64,000 nucleotides of DNA from Spirosoma arboris (GCF_009754945.1 NZ_WPIN01000005.1:496001-560000); one strand, 5' to 3'. Shown: positions 34,399-43,543, numbered from the stretch's first letter. The notes: generated by a model not told the origin, from the sequence alone. Numbers and translations are program-made.

Positions 34399-35512
34399 TA
34401 GCAAGCAAGTTACAGCCCCTTACGTCAGAATTATCGAATCGACCGATGACGCGAAAGTCTCCGTCTCTGCCAACATATTGGCCCAAATCCTGAGCTTCGA
34501 TAAATGAACAAGAATCAAGATTGGCTAAATCGACAATATTCATTCCTCCAGTCTGGCGCGACCCGGTAAGCATACTAGTCTCTGGGTACAGTGAAAACGG
34601 ATCGTTAATATCGCGAAGGAAGACACGTAGCGTCGAGCTTGGCCGAAATACCCCATTTCCCATCGAATAAGCTTGTGACAGGAGTTCAGTCATACCATAT
34701 TCTGAATGAATGGTTTGGACACCAAGTCGCTCTGTCAGAATTTCATGAACCTCCTCGCGAAGTAGTTCTTTCCGGCGACCTTTCATGCCACCCGTTTCCA
34801 TCACGACGAGATTGGGGAGTTTTCCCAGAAATGACAAATCCGGCTCCGACTCGGCCCAATCCAGCAAACCAAATGTAACCCCAATAAGCAAAATCTTTTT
34901 CTGATCGGATTGCCGGGCGAGTTGACGCAGATGCTCCGTCAGTTCAGCATGGTTATGGAGAAAAAAACCGCTCGTAGGTTCACTGGCTTGCAAGCCTCCG
35001 CTCCTGGTCATAAATTGCTGAACCATATACACGAGCGAGGAGTTATTTCGTTCAAGATAAGACGGTAGCAGCGCCAGAATATGAAAGTTACTGAGCGGAC
35101 CATATGTCTGCTCAAAAATTTGAGTACTAATGGCGTCATACAGAGCCAAATCGGGCACAAAATGGCGGCTGGTCTGTTCACCAGTCGTGCCACTACTGGC
35201 AAAAATGAGTGTATCAGTCCTGTCTGGGTCATTGTTTGTATCGATGCCGGTTAAAACCATGTGTGTTTTAAAGAAGCTAATCGGCATAAATGGAACCTGA
35301 CGTAGGGCAGTAATATGCTCAGTCTGACAATTCAGGTGATGTAGGTAAGCTCTATATACAGGGTTATAAGCTGCCTGATAACGAAAAACGGCTAGTGCCA
35401 GTGATTCAAATGCAGTTCGGCTCGGCAAGCTCGAACTAAGCTCCAGAATTTGCTGTCGGAGTGACTGCCGAAGTGGAGCTGCTGCGGTTGAAAGTATTAA
35501 TGAAAAAGACAA
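34394..35512 (-). CDS. LuxE/PaaK-like acyl-protein synthetase
   Basis: A 372-residue protein of the acyl-protein synthetase (LuxE) family, which activates a carboxylic acid as acyl-AMP. Visible family features: VPFMPISFFKTH near 75-87, LIFASSGTTGEQTSRHF near 100-117 (the nucleotide-binding SGTTG), IHSEYGMTELLSQAY near 255-270. No luxC/luxD or aldehyde reductase is near, so the acceptor is unknown. The start is TTG; there is no ATG before a large part of the protein. The stop codon lies in the arm of a palindrome, so the C-terminus may be altered. Confidence 0.75.
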   Translation of the reverse strand: MSFSLILSTAAAPLRQSLRQQILELSSSLPSRTAFESLALAVFRYQAAYNPVYRAYLHHLNCQTEHITALRQVPFMPISFFKTHMVLTGIDTNNDPDRTDTLIFASSGTTGEQTSRHFVPDLALYDAISTQIFEQTYGPLSNFHILALLPSYLERNNSSLVYMVQQFMTRSGGLQASEPTSGFFLHNHAELTEHLRQLARQSDQKKILLIGVTFGLLDWAESEPDLSFLGKLPNLVVMETGGMKGRRKELLREEVHEILTERLGVQTIHSEYGMTELLSQAYSMGNGVFRPSSTLRVFLRDINDPFSLYPETSMLTGSRQTGGMNIVDLANLDSCSFIEAQDLGQYVGRDGDFRVIGRFDNSDVRGCNLLAI

Positions 35513-35550
35513 AATAACAAAAGCGTTTATTGCACAACGAGTACAACAGT

Positions 35551-36090
35551 ATGCGACGGCAACAAATTCAAACGTATTTATTCGTGTTCGGTATAGTCCT
35601 GACCGTATCGGCCTGTTTTACCGAACCAAATTATTCAAACACCCCAGTAATCGACTTCAAAGGGCTGTTTAAATACCAAATCGCAGCGGGCAAAGGTGTC
35701 GGTCAATCAAAGCGGGATTCGATTGTAATTACCATTGGATTCAAAGATGGTGATGGCAATCTCGGCGTCGACAATCCTTCCGAAGCTACTATTGCCAGCT
35801 ATTCCGCTAATGGTGGTTGGGGAAACTACGAAATCAAAACGTTTCGGCTCGTTAATAAGCAATATGTTCAGTACGATCAATTGGTTCTAAATACCTTGTT
35901 CTTTCCTGATCTGGCCAAAGGAAAACCTAAGGGGGCTATTGAGGGAACGCTGGATTTTAATCAGACTTTTCCGTACGGTACGACCAATGTATTTTATCCA
36001 ACCAAGTTTCAGATTCGAATTCGAGATCGTGACTTAAATGCCAGTAATGTTATTGAAACGGATACGATAACATTGCCCTATCTGAATTGA
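35551..36090 (+). CDS. small lipoprotein of unknown function
   Basis: A 179-residue protein with a hydrophobic stretch (LFVFGIVLTVSACFTE) and a lipobox Cys, so it is probably anchored to the outer membrane or periplasm. The body has the motif ITIGFKDGDGNLGVDN, a Gly/Asp-rich loop common in Bacteroidota lipoproteins, and a late IRIRDRDLNASN segment. I do not recognise a function. The ATG at 35551 is preferred over a TTG 7 codons upstream because it begins the signal peptide. It lies between the LuxE-like gene and the histidine kinase. Confidence 0.65.
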   Translation: MRRQQIQTYLFVFGIVLTVSACFTEPNYSNTPVIDFKGLFKYQIAAGKGVGQSKRDSIVITIGFKDGDGNLGVDNPSEATIASYSANGGWGNYEIKTFRLVNKQYVQYDQLVLNTLFFPDLAKGKPKGAIEGTLDFNQTFPYGTTNVFYPTKFQIRIRDRDLNASNVIETDTITLPYLN

Positions 36091-36101
36091 GTACTGTTCG
36101 A

Positions 36102-37304
36102 TTAATTTGCATTCAGGATAATCCGAAAGGTCGTTCCTTTTCCTACTTCCGAGCTTTTGACGAACAGTCGACCATTATGGTATTCTTCCACAATGCGCTT
36201 GGCTAGGGTGAGTCCCAACCCCCAACCCCGTTTTTTAGTACTAAAGCCAGGCGAAAATACTTTTTGCATATTGGCTTTGGAAATGCCCTTACCGGTATCG
36301 GTAATGTCAATAGCCACTCCCTGTTGTGGTAAAGGAACAATATTGAGCCGTAGCTCGCCTACGCCTTTCATGGCATCGACCGCATTTTTGCAAATATTTT
36401 CGATGACCCACTCAAAGAGCAATTTGTTTATTTTAACCATCTTATCAGGTGGCAATTGACTGGCAAGGCTCATTTTCACTTTCGTTGAGATTCGTCGCGC
36501 CAGATAGTCTGTAAACTGTCGGACCACCTCATTCAGATTTTCCTCTTTTAATGTTGGCACGGAGCCAATACTCGAAAAACGAGCAGTGATAGTCTCCAGA
36601 CGTTGAACATCTTTCTCGATTTCATCAGTTATTGATCCATCATACTGATCAGGGTCGGAACGCATATACTCAACCCAGGCCATTAGTGACGACATAGGCG
36701 TACCTAACTGGTGAGCTGTTTCCTTGGCCAATCCTACCCATACCCTATTTTGCTCCGCCCGTCGCGACGAACTAAACGAGAGGTAAGCCAGTACACCTAA
36801 AGCTGTTAGTATAGCTAGCAGTGCGTATGGCAAATAGGCTATTTGACGCAGTACATTTGAGTTTGAGTAATATACATGCCCCTGTTTACCATCATTCATC
36901 ACAACAGGTATTGGGGGATGGCTTTCACTCATTTCAGCCATTTTCTTTCGAAGCAAAGCCTTTTCTTCAGCAGGTGGAATCCCTTTATATAGCCCATCAA
37001 TATTCAGCTTAGCTAATATTTGATTATTTTGGTCAACATAGATAACCGGGATTGTCTTATTCGCCTGCAAAATCTCGCTTGTTACAAACGTTATATCGCC
37101 ACTGTCTGCATCAGGCCGACTTGAACTGTACAAATACTCTACGGCTTTTACGTAGAGTTGTACATACTGCTCTTCGCGTGCTTCGAGTTTTAAAATAAGG
37201 CGGTTTGTATAGAGTAGCGATCCAGTTCCCACTAGCAGTAGGTTCAGAGCCAGGATAATTTTCAGAATATTATTCTGATTATAAATGTCGAATGACTTCA
37301 GCAT
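36102..37304 (-). CDS. sensor histidine kinase
   Basis: A 400-residue membrane kinase with two membrane segments (about 15-35 and 155-177) flanking a periplasmic domain of about 120 residues. The H-box ETAHQLGTPMSSLMAW places the phosphoacceptor His198; the N-box ENICKNAVDAM and the G-boxes (DTGKGI, KKRGWGLGLTLAKRI) are complete. The response regulator at 33139 is nearby but not adjacent and on the other strand; it is the natural partner candidate. What it senses is not shown. Confidence 0.88.
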   Translation of the reverse strand: MLKSFDIYNQNNILKIILALNLLLVGTGSLLYTNRLILKLEAREEQYVQLYVKAVEYLYSSSRPDADSGDITFVTSEILQANKTIPVIYVDQNNQILAKLNIDGLYKGIPPAEEKALLRKKMAEMSESHPPIPVVMNDGKQGHVYYSNSNVLRQIAYLPYALLAILTALGVLAYLSFSSSRRAEQNRVWVGLAKETAHQLGTPMSSLMAWVEYMRSDPDQYDGSITDEIEKDVQRLETITARFSSIGSVPTLKEENLNEVVRQFTDYLARRISTKVKMSLASQLPPDKMVKINKLLFEWVIENICKNAVDAMKGVGELRLNIVPLPQQGVAIDITDTGKGISKANMQKVFSPGFSTKKRGWGLGLTLAKRIVEEYHNGRLFVKSSEVGKGTTFRIILNAN

Positions 37305-37647
37305 GTGGTCTTGCTGGCTGCTACTCCAACCGCAGTTGTTGCGCGAAATGCAGCTTTAATACTCGTGCAAAATTATAGTTACGCAAACCTAAACAAGCTC
37401 TATCAGGGGAGCTGTTTATAAATAAGCGTAAACTCTTCTCTGTAAACGCTGAAAGTAGTTTAAATGTGCGAACATGAACGTCTGTTAAGCCACTGGTGTT
37501 ACGGATTTTAATAGGATTGAACAAAGAATATCGCCAATTATTTGGATGTATTCTAAATAACATACCACTTACATAGGGCTTGTTCATATCCAATATTTAT
37601 GCCGTAATTTTGTAAAGGCTAGAAGCCAGTAAAGGTGATTTGTTACC
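37305..37647. other. 343-bp region upstream of hemA
   Basis: No gene was supported. It holds the hemA promoter candidate near the right end. A minus-strand frame of 90 codons is present but has no recognisable coding character. Confidence 0.5.
37605..37612 (+). promoter_or_regulatory. candidate promoter of hemA
   Basis: TAATTTTG fits TAnnTTTG; a TTG at 37580-37582 could be the -33 element (22-base spacing). The hemA ATG is 36 bases downstream. Confidence 0.45.
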
Positions 37648-38931
37648 ATGTTAGATACCTTCAAAGCAATTAGTTTATCTCACAAAATGGCACCCCTGCA
37701 GGTGCGGGAACTAATTGCACTAAACGAAGACGAAGCCAAGCGACTGATGATTCGGTTGCGGGATTTTTTTGGGCTTACTGATTTACTCGTTATCTCAACC
37801 TGTAATCGGACAGAAGTTTATTACGCTTTTGAGCAGGATCTTAATAATGATATTGCTCGCTTATTACTCATTGAAAAGGGTCTGACAGACACCGCTAATT
37901 ATTTGCCTTATTTTCAGTTTTTTGAGGCAAATGATCAGGCAGTCCGGCACTTGTTTGAGGTATGCGTTGGCTTACATTCGCAGGTCGTTGGCGACATGCA
38001 GATTCCGAATCAGGTGAAACAGTCGTACCAATGGTCGGCCGATTTAGAAATGGCCGGTCCGTTTTTACACCGACTGATGCACACGATTTTCTTTACCAAT
38101 AAGCGAGTTGCGCAGGAAACTCCTTTCCGTGATGGAGCCGCTTCGGTCTCTTACGCAGCGGTAGAATTGATCGATGAATTGGTAGGCGCACACCAAAACC
38201 CAAACGTACTGGTTATAGGATTGGGGGAGATTGGGACCGACGTTTGTAAAAACCTTGAATCCCGTAAGTTAACGAACATTACTCTCTGCAATCGTACACA
38301 AACAAAGGCCGAAGCCTTAGCTGAACAATACGGATTTCGGGTAGCCGACTTTGACAATCTCACCGACGAAATTCGACGGGCTGATGTCATCATCTCATCG
38401 GTTATGCGCGATGACCCGCTCATCACACCTGAACTGCTTAAGGATGTCAACGTAATGACCTTTAAGTACTTTATTGATTTATCGGTTCCACGTAGTGTAG
38501 ATGCCTCCGTTGAGCAAATTCCGGGGGTACTAGTCTACAATATCGACCATATTCGGAATCGCGCTGACGAGGCCCTGAATCAGCGGTTAGCAGCGATTCC
38601 ACAAGTCGAAGCCATTGTTACGCAGGCCGTAGCTGAGTTTGGCGACTGGTCGAAGGAGATGGTTGTATCGCCGACGATCAATAAACTAAAAAATGCACTG
38701 GAGCAGATTCGTCGTGACGAAATTGCCCGGCACCTGAAACATCTGACCCCCGATGAATCAGAAAAAGTAGACAAAATTACGCGGGGTATCATGCAGAAAA
38801 TCATTAAGCTTCCCGTACTGCAGCTCAAAGCAGCCTGCAAACGAGGTGAAGCTGAAACGCTGATCGATGTACTGAACGATCTATTTGATCTGGAGAGGCA
38901 TTCCGTTGATGAATCCAGGAATTCGCATTAA
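37648..38931 (+). CDS. hemA: glutamyl-tRNA reductase
   Basis: First step of C5 heme synthesis: reduces Glu-tRNA to glutamate-1-semialdehyde with NADPH. Normal length (427). The catalytic Cys52 is in ISTCNRTEVYYA; the tRNA-contacting region has VGLHSQVVGDMQIPNQV; the NADPH motif is VIGLGEIGTDV near 190-200. The C-terminal dimerisation region is intact. A long perfect palindrome follows its stop. Confidence 0.95.
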   Translation: MLDTFKAISLSHKMAPLQVRELIALNEDEAKRLMIRLRDFFGLTDLLVISTCNRTEVYYAFEQDLNNDIARLLLIEKGLTDTANYLPYFQFFEANDQAVRHLFEVCVGLHSQVVGDMQIPNQVKQSYQWSADLEMAGPFLHRLMHTIFFTNKRVAQETPFRDGAASVSYAAVELIDELVGAHQNPNVLVIGLGEIGTDVCKNLESRKLTNITLCNRTQTKAEALAEQYGFRVADFDNLTDEIRRADVIISSVMRDDPLITPELLKDVNVMTFKYFIDLSVPRSVDASVEQIPGVLVYNIDHIRNRADEALNQRLAAIPQVEAIVTQAVAEFGDWSKEMVVSPTINKLKNALEQIRRDEIARHLKHLTPDESEKVDKITRGIMQKIIKLPVLQLKAACKRGEAETLIDVLNDLFDLERHSVDESRNSH

Positions 38932-38938
38932 TAGATTC

Positions 38939-39000
38939 GTTTGGACAAAAAGAAAGCTCCCCAATCAATTATGATTGGGGAGCTTTCTTTTTGTCCAAAC
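38939..39000. terminator. 29-bp perfect hairpin between convergent genes
   Basis: Arms 38939-38967 and 38972-39000 are exact reverse complements with a 4-base loop. The core AAAGAAAGCTCCCCAATCA with a run of A/T at the arm ends makes it a strong bidirectional terminator for hemA and the OmpH-like gene. Confidence 0.85.
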
Positions 39001-39017
39001 CTGATTGGTTCTACTCA

Positions 39018-39617
39018 CTATTTCTTTTTGGGCGTCGCTTTTTTCACCGGGGCTTTGGGTGTCGTCGGCACCGCAGCCGTTGGTTGCTCGGAATTTTGTC
39101 CAGGTGTAATACCTAGTCTTTTAAGCACCAAATCTGTAATGTTATTTTCCTCAGGTGCGTATAAGATATCTGTCGCGTTGCCTGTATTCAAAATATGCGT
39201 ATATCCATTCTCTTTAGCTACCGAGTCAATAGCCTGCTGAATTTTACTGAGCGTTGGGCTAACCAATTGTTTATACTTGCTTTGTATAGACTCATCGGCG
39301 TCACGACTAAATACCTGAATACGATTTTGCAAGGTTTGGAGCTCAGTCTCTCTATCTTTTCGGATAACGTCTGTCATTTGAGCCACTCCCTTCTGGTAAA
39401 GCGCATACTTTTCCTGTAATTCCTGCTGGAGTCGCTTTAGTTCTTCCTGCGCTTTATTTTGCTGAACTGTCAACAGATCAGTAATCACCTTATTTTCAGG
39501 TGTTTGAGACAAAATATAATCTATTCGTGTATGACCTATTTTTACCGACTGAGCTTGTAAATTCAAACAGGCAAAACATAAAACCCCTAAAAATACATAA
39601 CTAAAAATCTTCTTCAT
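39018..39617 (-). CDS. OmpH/Skp-like periplasmic chaperone
   Basis: A 199-residue protein with a signal peptide (LGVLCFACLNLQAQ) and a long coiled-coil middle (about 45-110, rich in Gln, Glu and Lys), as in Skp-like OmpH proteins that escort outer-membrane proteins. VKIGHTRIDYILSQTPE near 25-40 and YTHILNTGNATDILYAPEE near 139-157 are family features. The C-terminal tail is Pro/Ala/Lys rich and low-complexity. Stand-alone here, not in the bamA cluster where Skp often sits. Confidence 0.85.
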   Translation of the reverse strand: MKKIFSYVFLGVLCFACLNLQAQSVKIGHTRIDYILSQTPENKVITDLLTVQQNKAQEELKRLQQELQEKYALYQKGVAQMTDVIRKDRETELQTLQNRIQVFSRDADESIQSKYKQLVSPTLSKIQQAIDSVAKENGYTHILNTGNATDILYAPEENNITDLVLKRLGITPGQNSEQPTAAVPTTPKAPVKKATPKKK

Positions 39618-39919
39618 TTTACGATTGGTTTATTCTGGATTAGGCAAGTGTACACCTGTTTTCGCGTTTTATAGGCATGAACTTTGAGAAATTTGTCCTT
39701 CTAAATAAATAATAGCTACTGTTAGCTAGCATAGCTATGAAAGACAGACAACCCATTTTTTAATGATTGGGCCGACAGTATCGGTCAAATTTAGTAATAA
39801 GGGATGGGCTTTGATAAGTTAAATATTGTTAAGTTCAGGTAAGTTTCCTGTTACCGATTACCAACTATTCATAAATGACAGCAATGCCTTTATTTACACT
39901 GGGGCTGTCAATTAGCACC
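39618..39919. other. 302-bp divergent intergenic region
   Basis: AT-rich, between the OmpH-like gene (minus) and the DUF4230 gene (plus). I see no coding sequence, repeat or clear promoter match in it. Confidence 0.5.
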
Positions 39920-40513
39920 ATGACTCGACTTATCAATACGCTGTTCCGTTTATTTCTCCTTGCAGTGCTAGTTGCAGGGCTGATTGCCATTTGGGAGCAG
40001 ATTCGTGGTAATAGCCTCCTTAGTCGTTTCCGCCGGGGTGAAAATACCACTCAGCGAATTGTCCTTAAAGAAATTACGACACTAGGAAAACTGGAGTTGG
40101 TAAAGTATACTTTTAAAGATATTGTCGAACACGAACAAGTGAATACCTTTCTGCCGAATGCCAACGCTATACTAATTGTAGAAGGTGAAGCAACTGGCTG
40201 TATCGACCTGACAAAAATTACCGTAGCCGATATTACCGCAGAAGGCGACTCTATTACAGTGCAATTACCCAAACCTGAACTTTGCACCTGGAAAATTAAT
40301 CACGACCGGTCGCGGGTATACGATACTCACTTTTCGTTTCTGAACCAATCGCAGCTAGTAAGCGACGCCTATCGGAAAGCCGAACGGCAGGTCAGGCAAT
40401 CAGCACTGGATGGCGGTATCCTGGATCAGACTCAACAAAACGCCAATCAGATTCTTCGACCTATGCTAGAACGTATTTCAGGTAAAAAAGTAGGGCTCGT
40501 CTTTCGAAATTAG
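39920..40513 (+). CDS. DUF4230 domain protein
   Basis: A 197-residue protein with an N-terminal membrane anchor (LFRLFLLAVLVAGLIAIW) and the DUF4230 domain: VLKEITTLGKLELVKYTFKDI in pieces near 45-65, ILIVEGEATGCIDLTKI near 85-101, ITVQLPKPELCTWKI. Family function unknown; the domain probably faces the periplasm. The open frame begins earlier, but the ATG at 39920 begins the anchor naturally. Confidence 0.8.
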   Translation: MTRLINTLFRLFLLAVLVAGLIAIWEQIRGNSLLSRFRRGENTTQRIVLKEITTLGKLELVKYTFKDIVEHEQVNTFLPNANAILIVEGEATGCIDLTKITVADITAEGDSITVQLPKPELCTWKINHDRSRVYDTHFSFLNQSQLVSDAYRKAERQVRQSALDGGILDQTQQNANQILRPMLERISGKKVGLVFRN

Positions 40514-40658
40514 TTTCAGGTTCAACCCAAATCGGAATTCAAAATTTGTCCGTATAAACATTATCCTGTTTCTGAGTAGTGTATTTAAGAGTTTTTAATG
40601 AATATAGCGCTTGAAAAAAGCGTTTTGGCTATACCATTATTTAATTGCTCGATGTGCT

Positions 40659-41219
40659 ATGAATACGACCCCGCCAGCCGTTACGAACGGCGATCTTTTG
40701 ATTGCTGAACCATTCATGGGCGACACTAACTTTGAGCGTAGTGTTGTGTTGGTTTGCGAACACAGTCAGGCCGGCACATTTGGGCTGGTACTGAATCAGC
40801 TTACCGACATTCACCTGAGTGATGTAATTGAAGAAATTCACCCTGATTTACCCTTGTTCGTAGGAGGCCCAGTCCAACAAAACACGTTGCATTTCATCCA
40901 CCGTCGCCCCGATCTAATTGATGGATCAATCCGCGTAATAGATGGCTTATATTGGAGTGGTGATTTTGAGCAAATCAAGCGAGCTGTCAATCTGGGTACG
41001 CTAACTGAGCGCGATGTTCGCTTTTTTATTGGCTATTCGGGCTGGAGTGAAGGCCAGCTAGACACCGAACTTCTCCAGAAAGCCTGGATCATTAGCCGCA
41101 TCACGGCCGACTTCCTGTTCGATACACCAACGAAAGAATTTTGGCGGGGTGTTTTGAAACGAATGGGGGGCGAATACAAATCCATAGCCCATTATCCGGT
41201 TGATCCACGACTCAATTAA
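40659..41219 (+). CDS. YqgE/AlgH family protein
   Basis: A cytosolic 186-residue protein of the conserved UPF0301 family; called AlgH in Pseudomonas. Visible features: GDLLIAEPFMGDTNFERSVVLV at the start in pieces, GTFGLVLNQ near 46-54, FVGGPVQQNTLHFIH near 75-89, and RFFIGYSGWSEGQLD. Role poorly known. The ATG at 40659 matches family N-termini and is preferred to a start 16 codons upstream. Confidence 0.88.
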   Translation: MNTTPPAVTNGDLLIAEPFMGDTNFERSVVLVCEHSQAGTFGLVLNQLTDIHLSDVIEEIHPDLPLFVGGPVQQNTLHFIHRRPDLIDGSIRVIDGLYWSGDFEQIKRAVNLGTLTERDVRFFIGYSGWSEGQLDTELLQKAWIISRITADFLFDTPTKEFWRGVLKRMGGEYKSIAHYPVDPRLN

Positions 41220-41331
41220 CAATTTTAAACATTTCCACAATCAGGCTAACGGCGGCTTCTTAACTTTTTTTAACCAATTTTGCAGGATAAAAAACGTTAT
41301 CGAAAGGTTAACTTCCTTTCAGCAGCTCCGT

Positions 41332-41943
41332 ATGTACATGTACCGACTATTACTTCTTATTTTTATAGTAGCCTCGCCTTTGGTATCGAAGGCACAAAGC
41401 GATAAACCTACTGGCGGCCATTTTGGTGTAAAAATCGGAGCCTCCTTCACACAAATAGCGATCTCGGGAGCAACTGTCAATATTCCTCACCGTGCCCTTC
41501 AGCCTCATCTGGGTCTTATATATCGCTATCGGTACAATCGATGGGTGGTTCAACCAGAAGCCATACTCTCTATTCGGGGTGGAACATTTCAGCAGGAACA
41601 AGCCAACGGTAGTCGAATCACATCGGGCGTTTCCTATTATTACGCCAGCCTTCCTCTATTGCTAGGGTATATTCCAACCGAAGGTCTCACTATACAAGCC
41701 GGTCCCGAATTTAGTTATGCACTCAACGCTGGCCAGACAGGTGGCCCTAGCGTGAATAACGATCTTGGTTTGGCAGTGGGTGTTCACTACGACTTTTTAG
41801 ACATGCTCAACAAATTCAGTCTGCATGTCCGATACATCTACGGCTTTACAAATGTGTCGCCTGAGGCAACAGCAGCCTATTATAATCGAAACCTCCAGGT
41901 GTCGATGGTTTACAATCTATTTCCTAAGAAAAAGAAAAGGTAA
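41332..41943 (+). CDS. outer-membrane beta-barrel (porin-like) protein
   Basis: A 203-residue protein with a signal peptide (LIFIVASPLVSKAQ) and alternating strands such as FGVKIGASFTQIAI, HLGLIYRYRYNRWVVQPEAIL and LSLHVRYIYGFTNV-like segments, ending in VSMVYNLFPKKKKR with a terminal aromatic. This matches the 'outer membrane protein beta-barrel' family of Bacteroidota (8-strand type). Start chosen at the ATG that opens the signal peptide; the frame is open 44 codons earlier. Confidence 0.78.
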   Translation: MYMYRLLLLIFIVASPLVSKAQSDKPTGGHFGVKIGASFTQIAISGATVNIPHRALQPHLGLIYRYRYNRWVVQPEAILSIRGGTFQQEQANGSRITSGVSYYYASLPLLLGYIPTEGLTIQAGPEFSYALNAGQTGGPSVNNDLGLAVGVHYDFLDMLNKFSLHVRYIYGFTNVSPEATAAYYNRNLQVSMVYNLFPKKKKR

Positions 41944-42006
41944 TTTATAGTTTGAGATTGGCTAACACTAGTCCAGCCAGCTAACTTCAAACTATAAATC
42001 TCAAAC
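41943..42006. repeat. 13-bp palindrome between the porin-like gene and nuoA
   Basis: ATTTATAGTTTGA (41943-41955) and its exact reverse complement (41987-41999); the overlapping GTTTGAGATT (41950-41959) also pairs with 41997-42006. The left arm overlaps the stop codon of the porin-like gene. Confidence 0.5.
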
Positions 42007-42018
42007 CGTCCATCACCC

Positions 42019-42486
42019 ATGCTCTCCGACTTCGGCGTTCTTCTGCTCTTTATAGTAGGTGCGTTTGCGTTTATCGCAATCGTACTTTTTATAGCGCGAT
42101 TATTACGCCCAAGTAGACCGAACGTGGAGAAGAATAGTACGTATGAGTCGGGCGAAGAGCCAGTTGGTAATGCTAATGTGCAGTTTAATATCCGATTCTA
42201 TGTTGTCGCTTTAGTGTTTGTCCTGTTTGATGTTGAACTGGTATTTCTGTTTCCCTGGGCAACTGTGTTCGGTCAGGAACGGCTTATCAAAGCAACTGAG
42301 GGCCTTTGGGGCTGGTTCGCGCTAACCGAAGCAATTCTGTTCATTGTTATTCTAGCTCTCGGACTTGCCTATGTATGGGCAAAAGGTTACCTTGATTGGG
42401 TAAAACCCCAGCCGAAAGTACCAATAATAGAAACGAAGGTACCTACGGACTTATATCAACAGGTAAACGAACGTTATAAACGTTGA
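42019..42486 (+). CDS. nuoA: NADH-quinone oxidoreductase subunit A
   Basis: A 155-residue complex I membrane subunit with three membrane segments (near 3-28, 60-82 and 90-115) and the family loop KNSTYESGEEPVGNANVQFNIRFY in pieces near 38-60, with FDVELVFLFPW. The C-terminal tail is longer than in E. coli. Its stop codon overlaps the start of the next gene. Complex I needs about 14 subunits; only A and B are here. Confidence 0.93.
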   Translation: MLSDFGVLLLFIVGAFAFIAIVLFIARLLRPSRPNVEKNSTYESGEEPVGNANVQFNIRFYVVALVFVLFDVELVFLFPWATVFGQERLIKATEGLWGWFALTEAILFIVILALGLAYVWAKGYLDWVKPQPKVPIIETKVPTDLYQQVNERYKR

Positions 42487-43040
42487 ACCCATTTCTACTA
42501 CGCTGCCTTTGGCTAACAATTCTAATTAGTGGCTCACTATCAGTAGCTTCATGGGCTCAGCAACCTACTGCTAGTGTGTATCAGGTTAAGGTCGTTACAA
42601 AATCAGCACATCGCATCCGAGGTATATTATCCGAAGTTACAGACTCATATCTTTTTCTTGGGAATGAAAAACGTAGCCGAGAAGGTAGAATTCCACTTAT
42701 AGATATTCGAAAAGTGGTGATTCGGAGAAGGAGTAAAAAAAATGCAATAATCAGCGGGGCTATTATTGGTGGATTAGCAACAGGCTTTTTAGCAACCCAA
42801 TCGTTGCAAAAAAATCAAGCTAGTAGCCCAGTCACCTATGGCTTGACGCTAACATTTGCCGCAGCTAGTGGTGCAGCAGCCGGTTTAGTAGTAGGCTCAG
42901 CACTTGGCAACCTGACAAGCCGGGTTATTCGTCCTGCGGATCGAAATAATCCCGAACTTAGTTTATTCCGACAACTGGAACCATTTAGTTGGCGATACCA
43001 GCAGGATTTAATTAATCGTCTGCCTCAAAAAGAAAACTAA
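42483..43040 (+). CDS. exported glycine-rich protein inserted between nuoA and nuoB
   Basis: Function not recognised. A 185-residue protein starting with TTG that overlaps the nuoA stop (TTGA). It has a signal peptide (SGSLSVASWAQQ), a strand-rich domain (VKVVTKSAHRIRGILSEV, LIDIRKVVIRRR) that resembles Sm-like/'QVKVVT' secreted proteins, then a glycine/alanine-rich hydrophobic stretch (about 95-145, IISGAIIGGLATGFLATQ, AAASGAAAGLVVGSALGN) that may be a membrane hairpin. It ends one base before nuoB, so the three are translationally coupled. This is not a normal complex I subunit. Confidence 0.75.
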   Translation: MNPFLLRCLWLTILISGSLSVASWAQQPTASVYQVKVVTKSAHRIRGILSEVTDSYLFLGNEKRSREGRIPLIDIRKVVIRRRSKKNAIISGAIIGGLATGFLATQSLQKNQASSPVTYGLTLTFAAASGAAAGLVVGSALGNLTSRVIRPADRNNPELSLFRQLEPFSWRYQQDLINRLPQKEN

Positions 43041-43041
43041 C

Positions 43042-43536
43042 ATGACTTCTCAGTCAGTAACCGATAAATCAGGTGAAGCCAGCGTCATGCTGATGCACTC
43101 TGAAGATTTGCTCAACTGGTCGCGGGAGAAATCGTTGTGGCCACTAACCTTTGGCCTGGCCTGTTGCGCCATTGAAATGATGGGAGCAATGACGGCGAGT
43201 TACGATCTCGAACGATTCGGTATTTTTCCGCGCCCTTCACCCCGGCAGTCCGATATTATGATTGTCTCCGGCACGGTAACCTATAAAATGGCAGATCGCA
43301 TACGGCGACTTTACGAGCAAATGGCCGAACCGCGCTATGTCATTTCAATGGGTTCATGTTCAAACTGCGGTGGTCCCTACTGGCAACATGGTTATCATGT
43401 AGTGAAAGGAGTAGATCGGATTATTCCAGTTGATGTGTATGTACCAGGCTGCCCCCCCCGCCCTGAAGCCCTTATCGATGGCTTTTTGAAATTGCAGGAA
43501 AAAATAAGAACAGAGCACCCATTGTCCAAAAGTTAG
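43042..43536 (+). CDS. nuoB: NADH-quinone oxidoreductase subunit B
   Basis: Holds the N2 [4Fe-4S] cluster of complex I. The four Cys ligands are seen: Cys41 and Cys42 in FGLACCAIEMM, Cys106 in SMGSCSNCGG and Cys137 in VPGCPPRPE. Length 164 is normal. nuoC does not follow, so the complex I genes are split over the chromosome or the locus is broken here. Confidence 0.95.
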   Translation: MTSQSVTDKSGEASVMLMHSEDLLNWSREKSLWPLTFGLACCAIEMMGAMTASYDLERFGIFPRPSPRQSDIMIVSGTVTYKMADRIRRLYEQMAEPRYVISMGSCSNCGGPYWQHGYHVVKGVDRIIPVDVYVPGCPPRPEALIDGFLKLQEKIRTEHPLSKS

Positions 43537-43543
43537 AAGTTCC

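Noticed and set aside
37321..37593. 90-codon minus-strand frame upstream of hemA
   Set aside because: No recognisable domain, and it overlaps the promoter region of hemA; probably chance.
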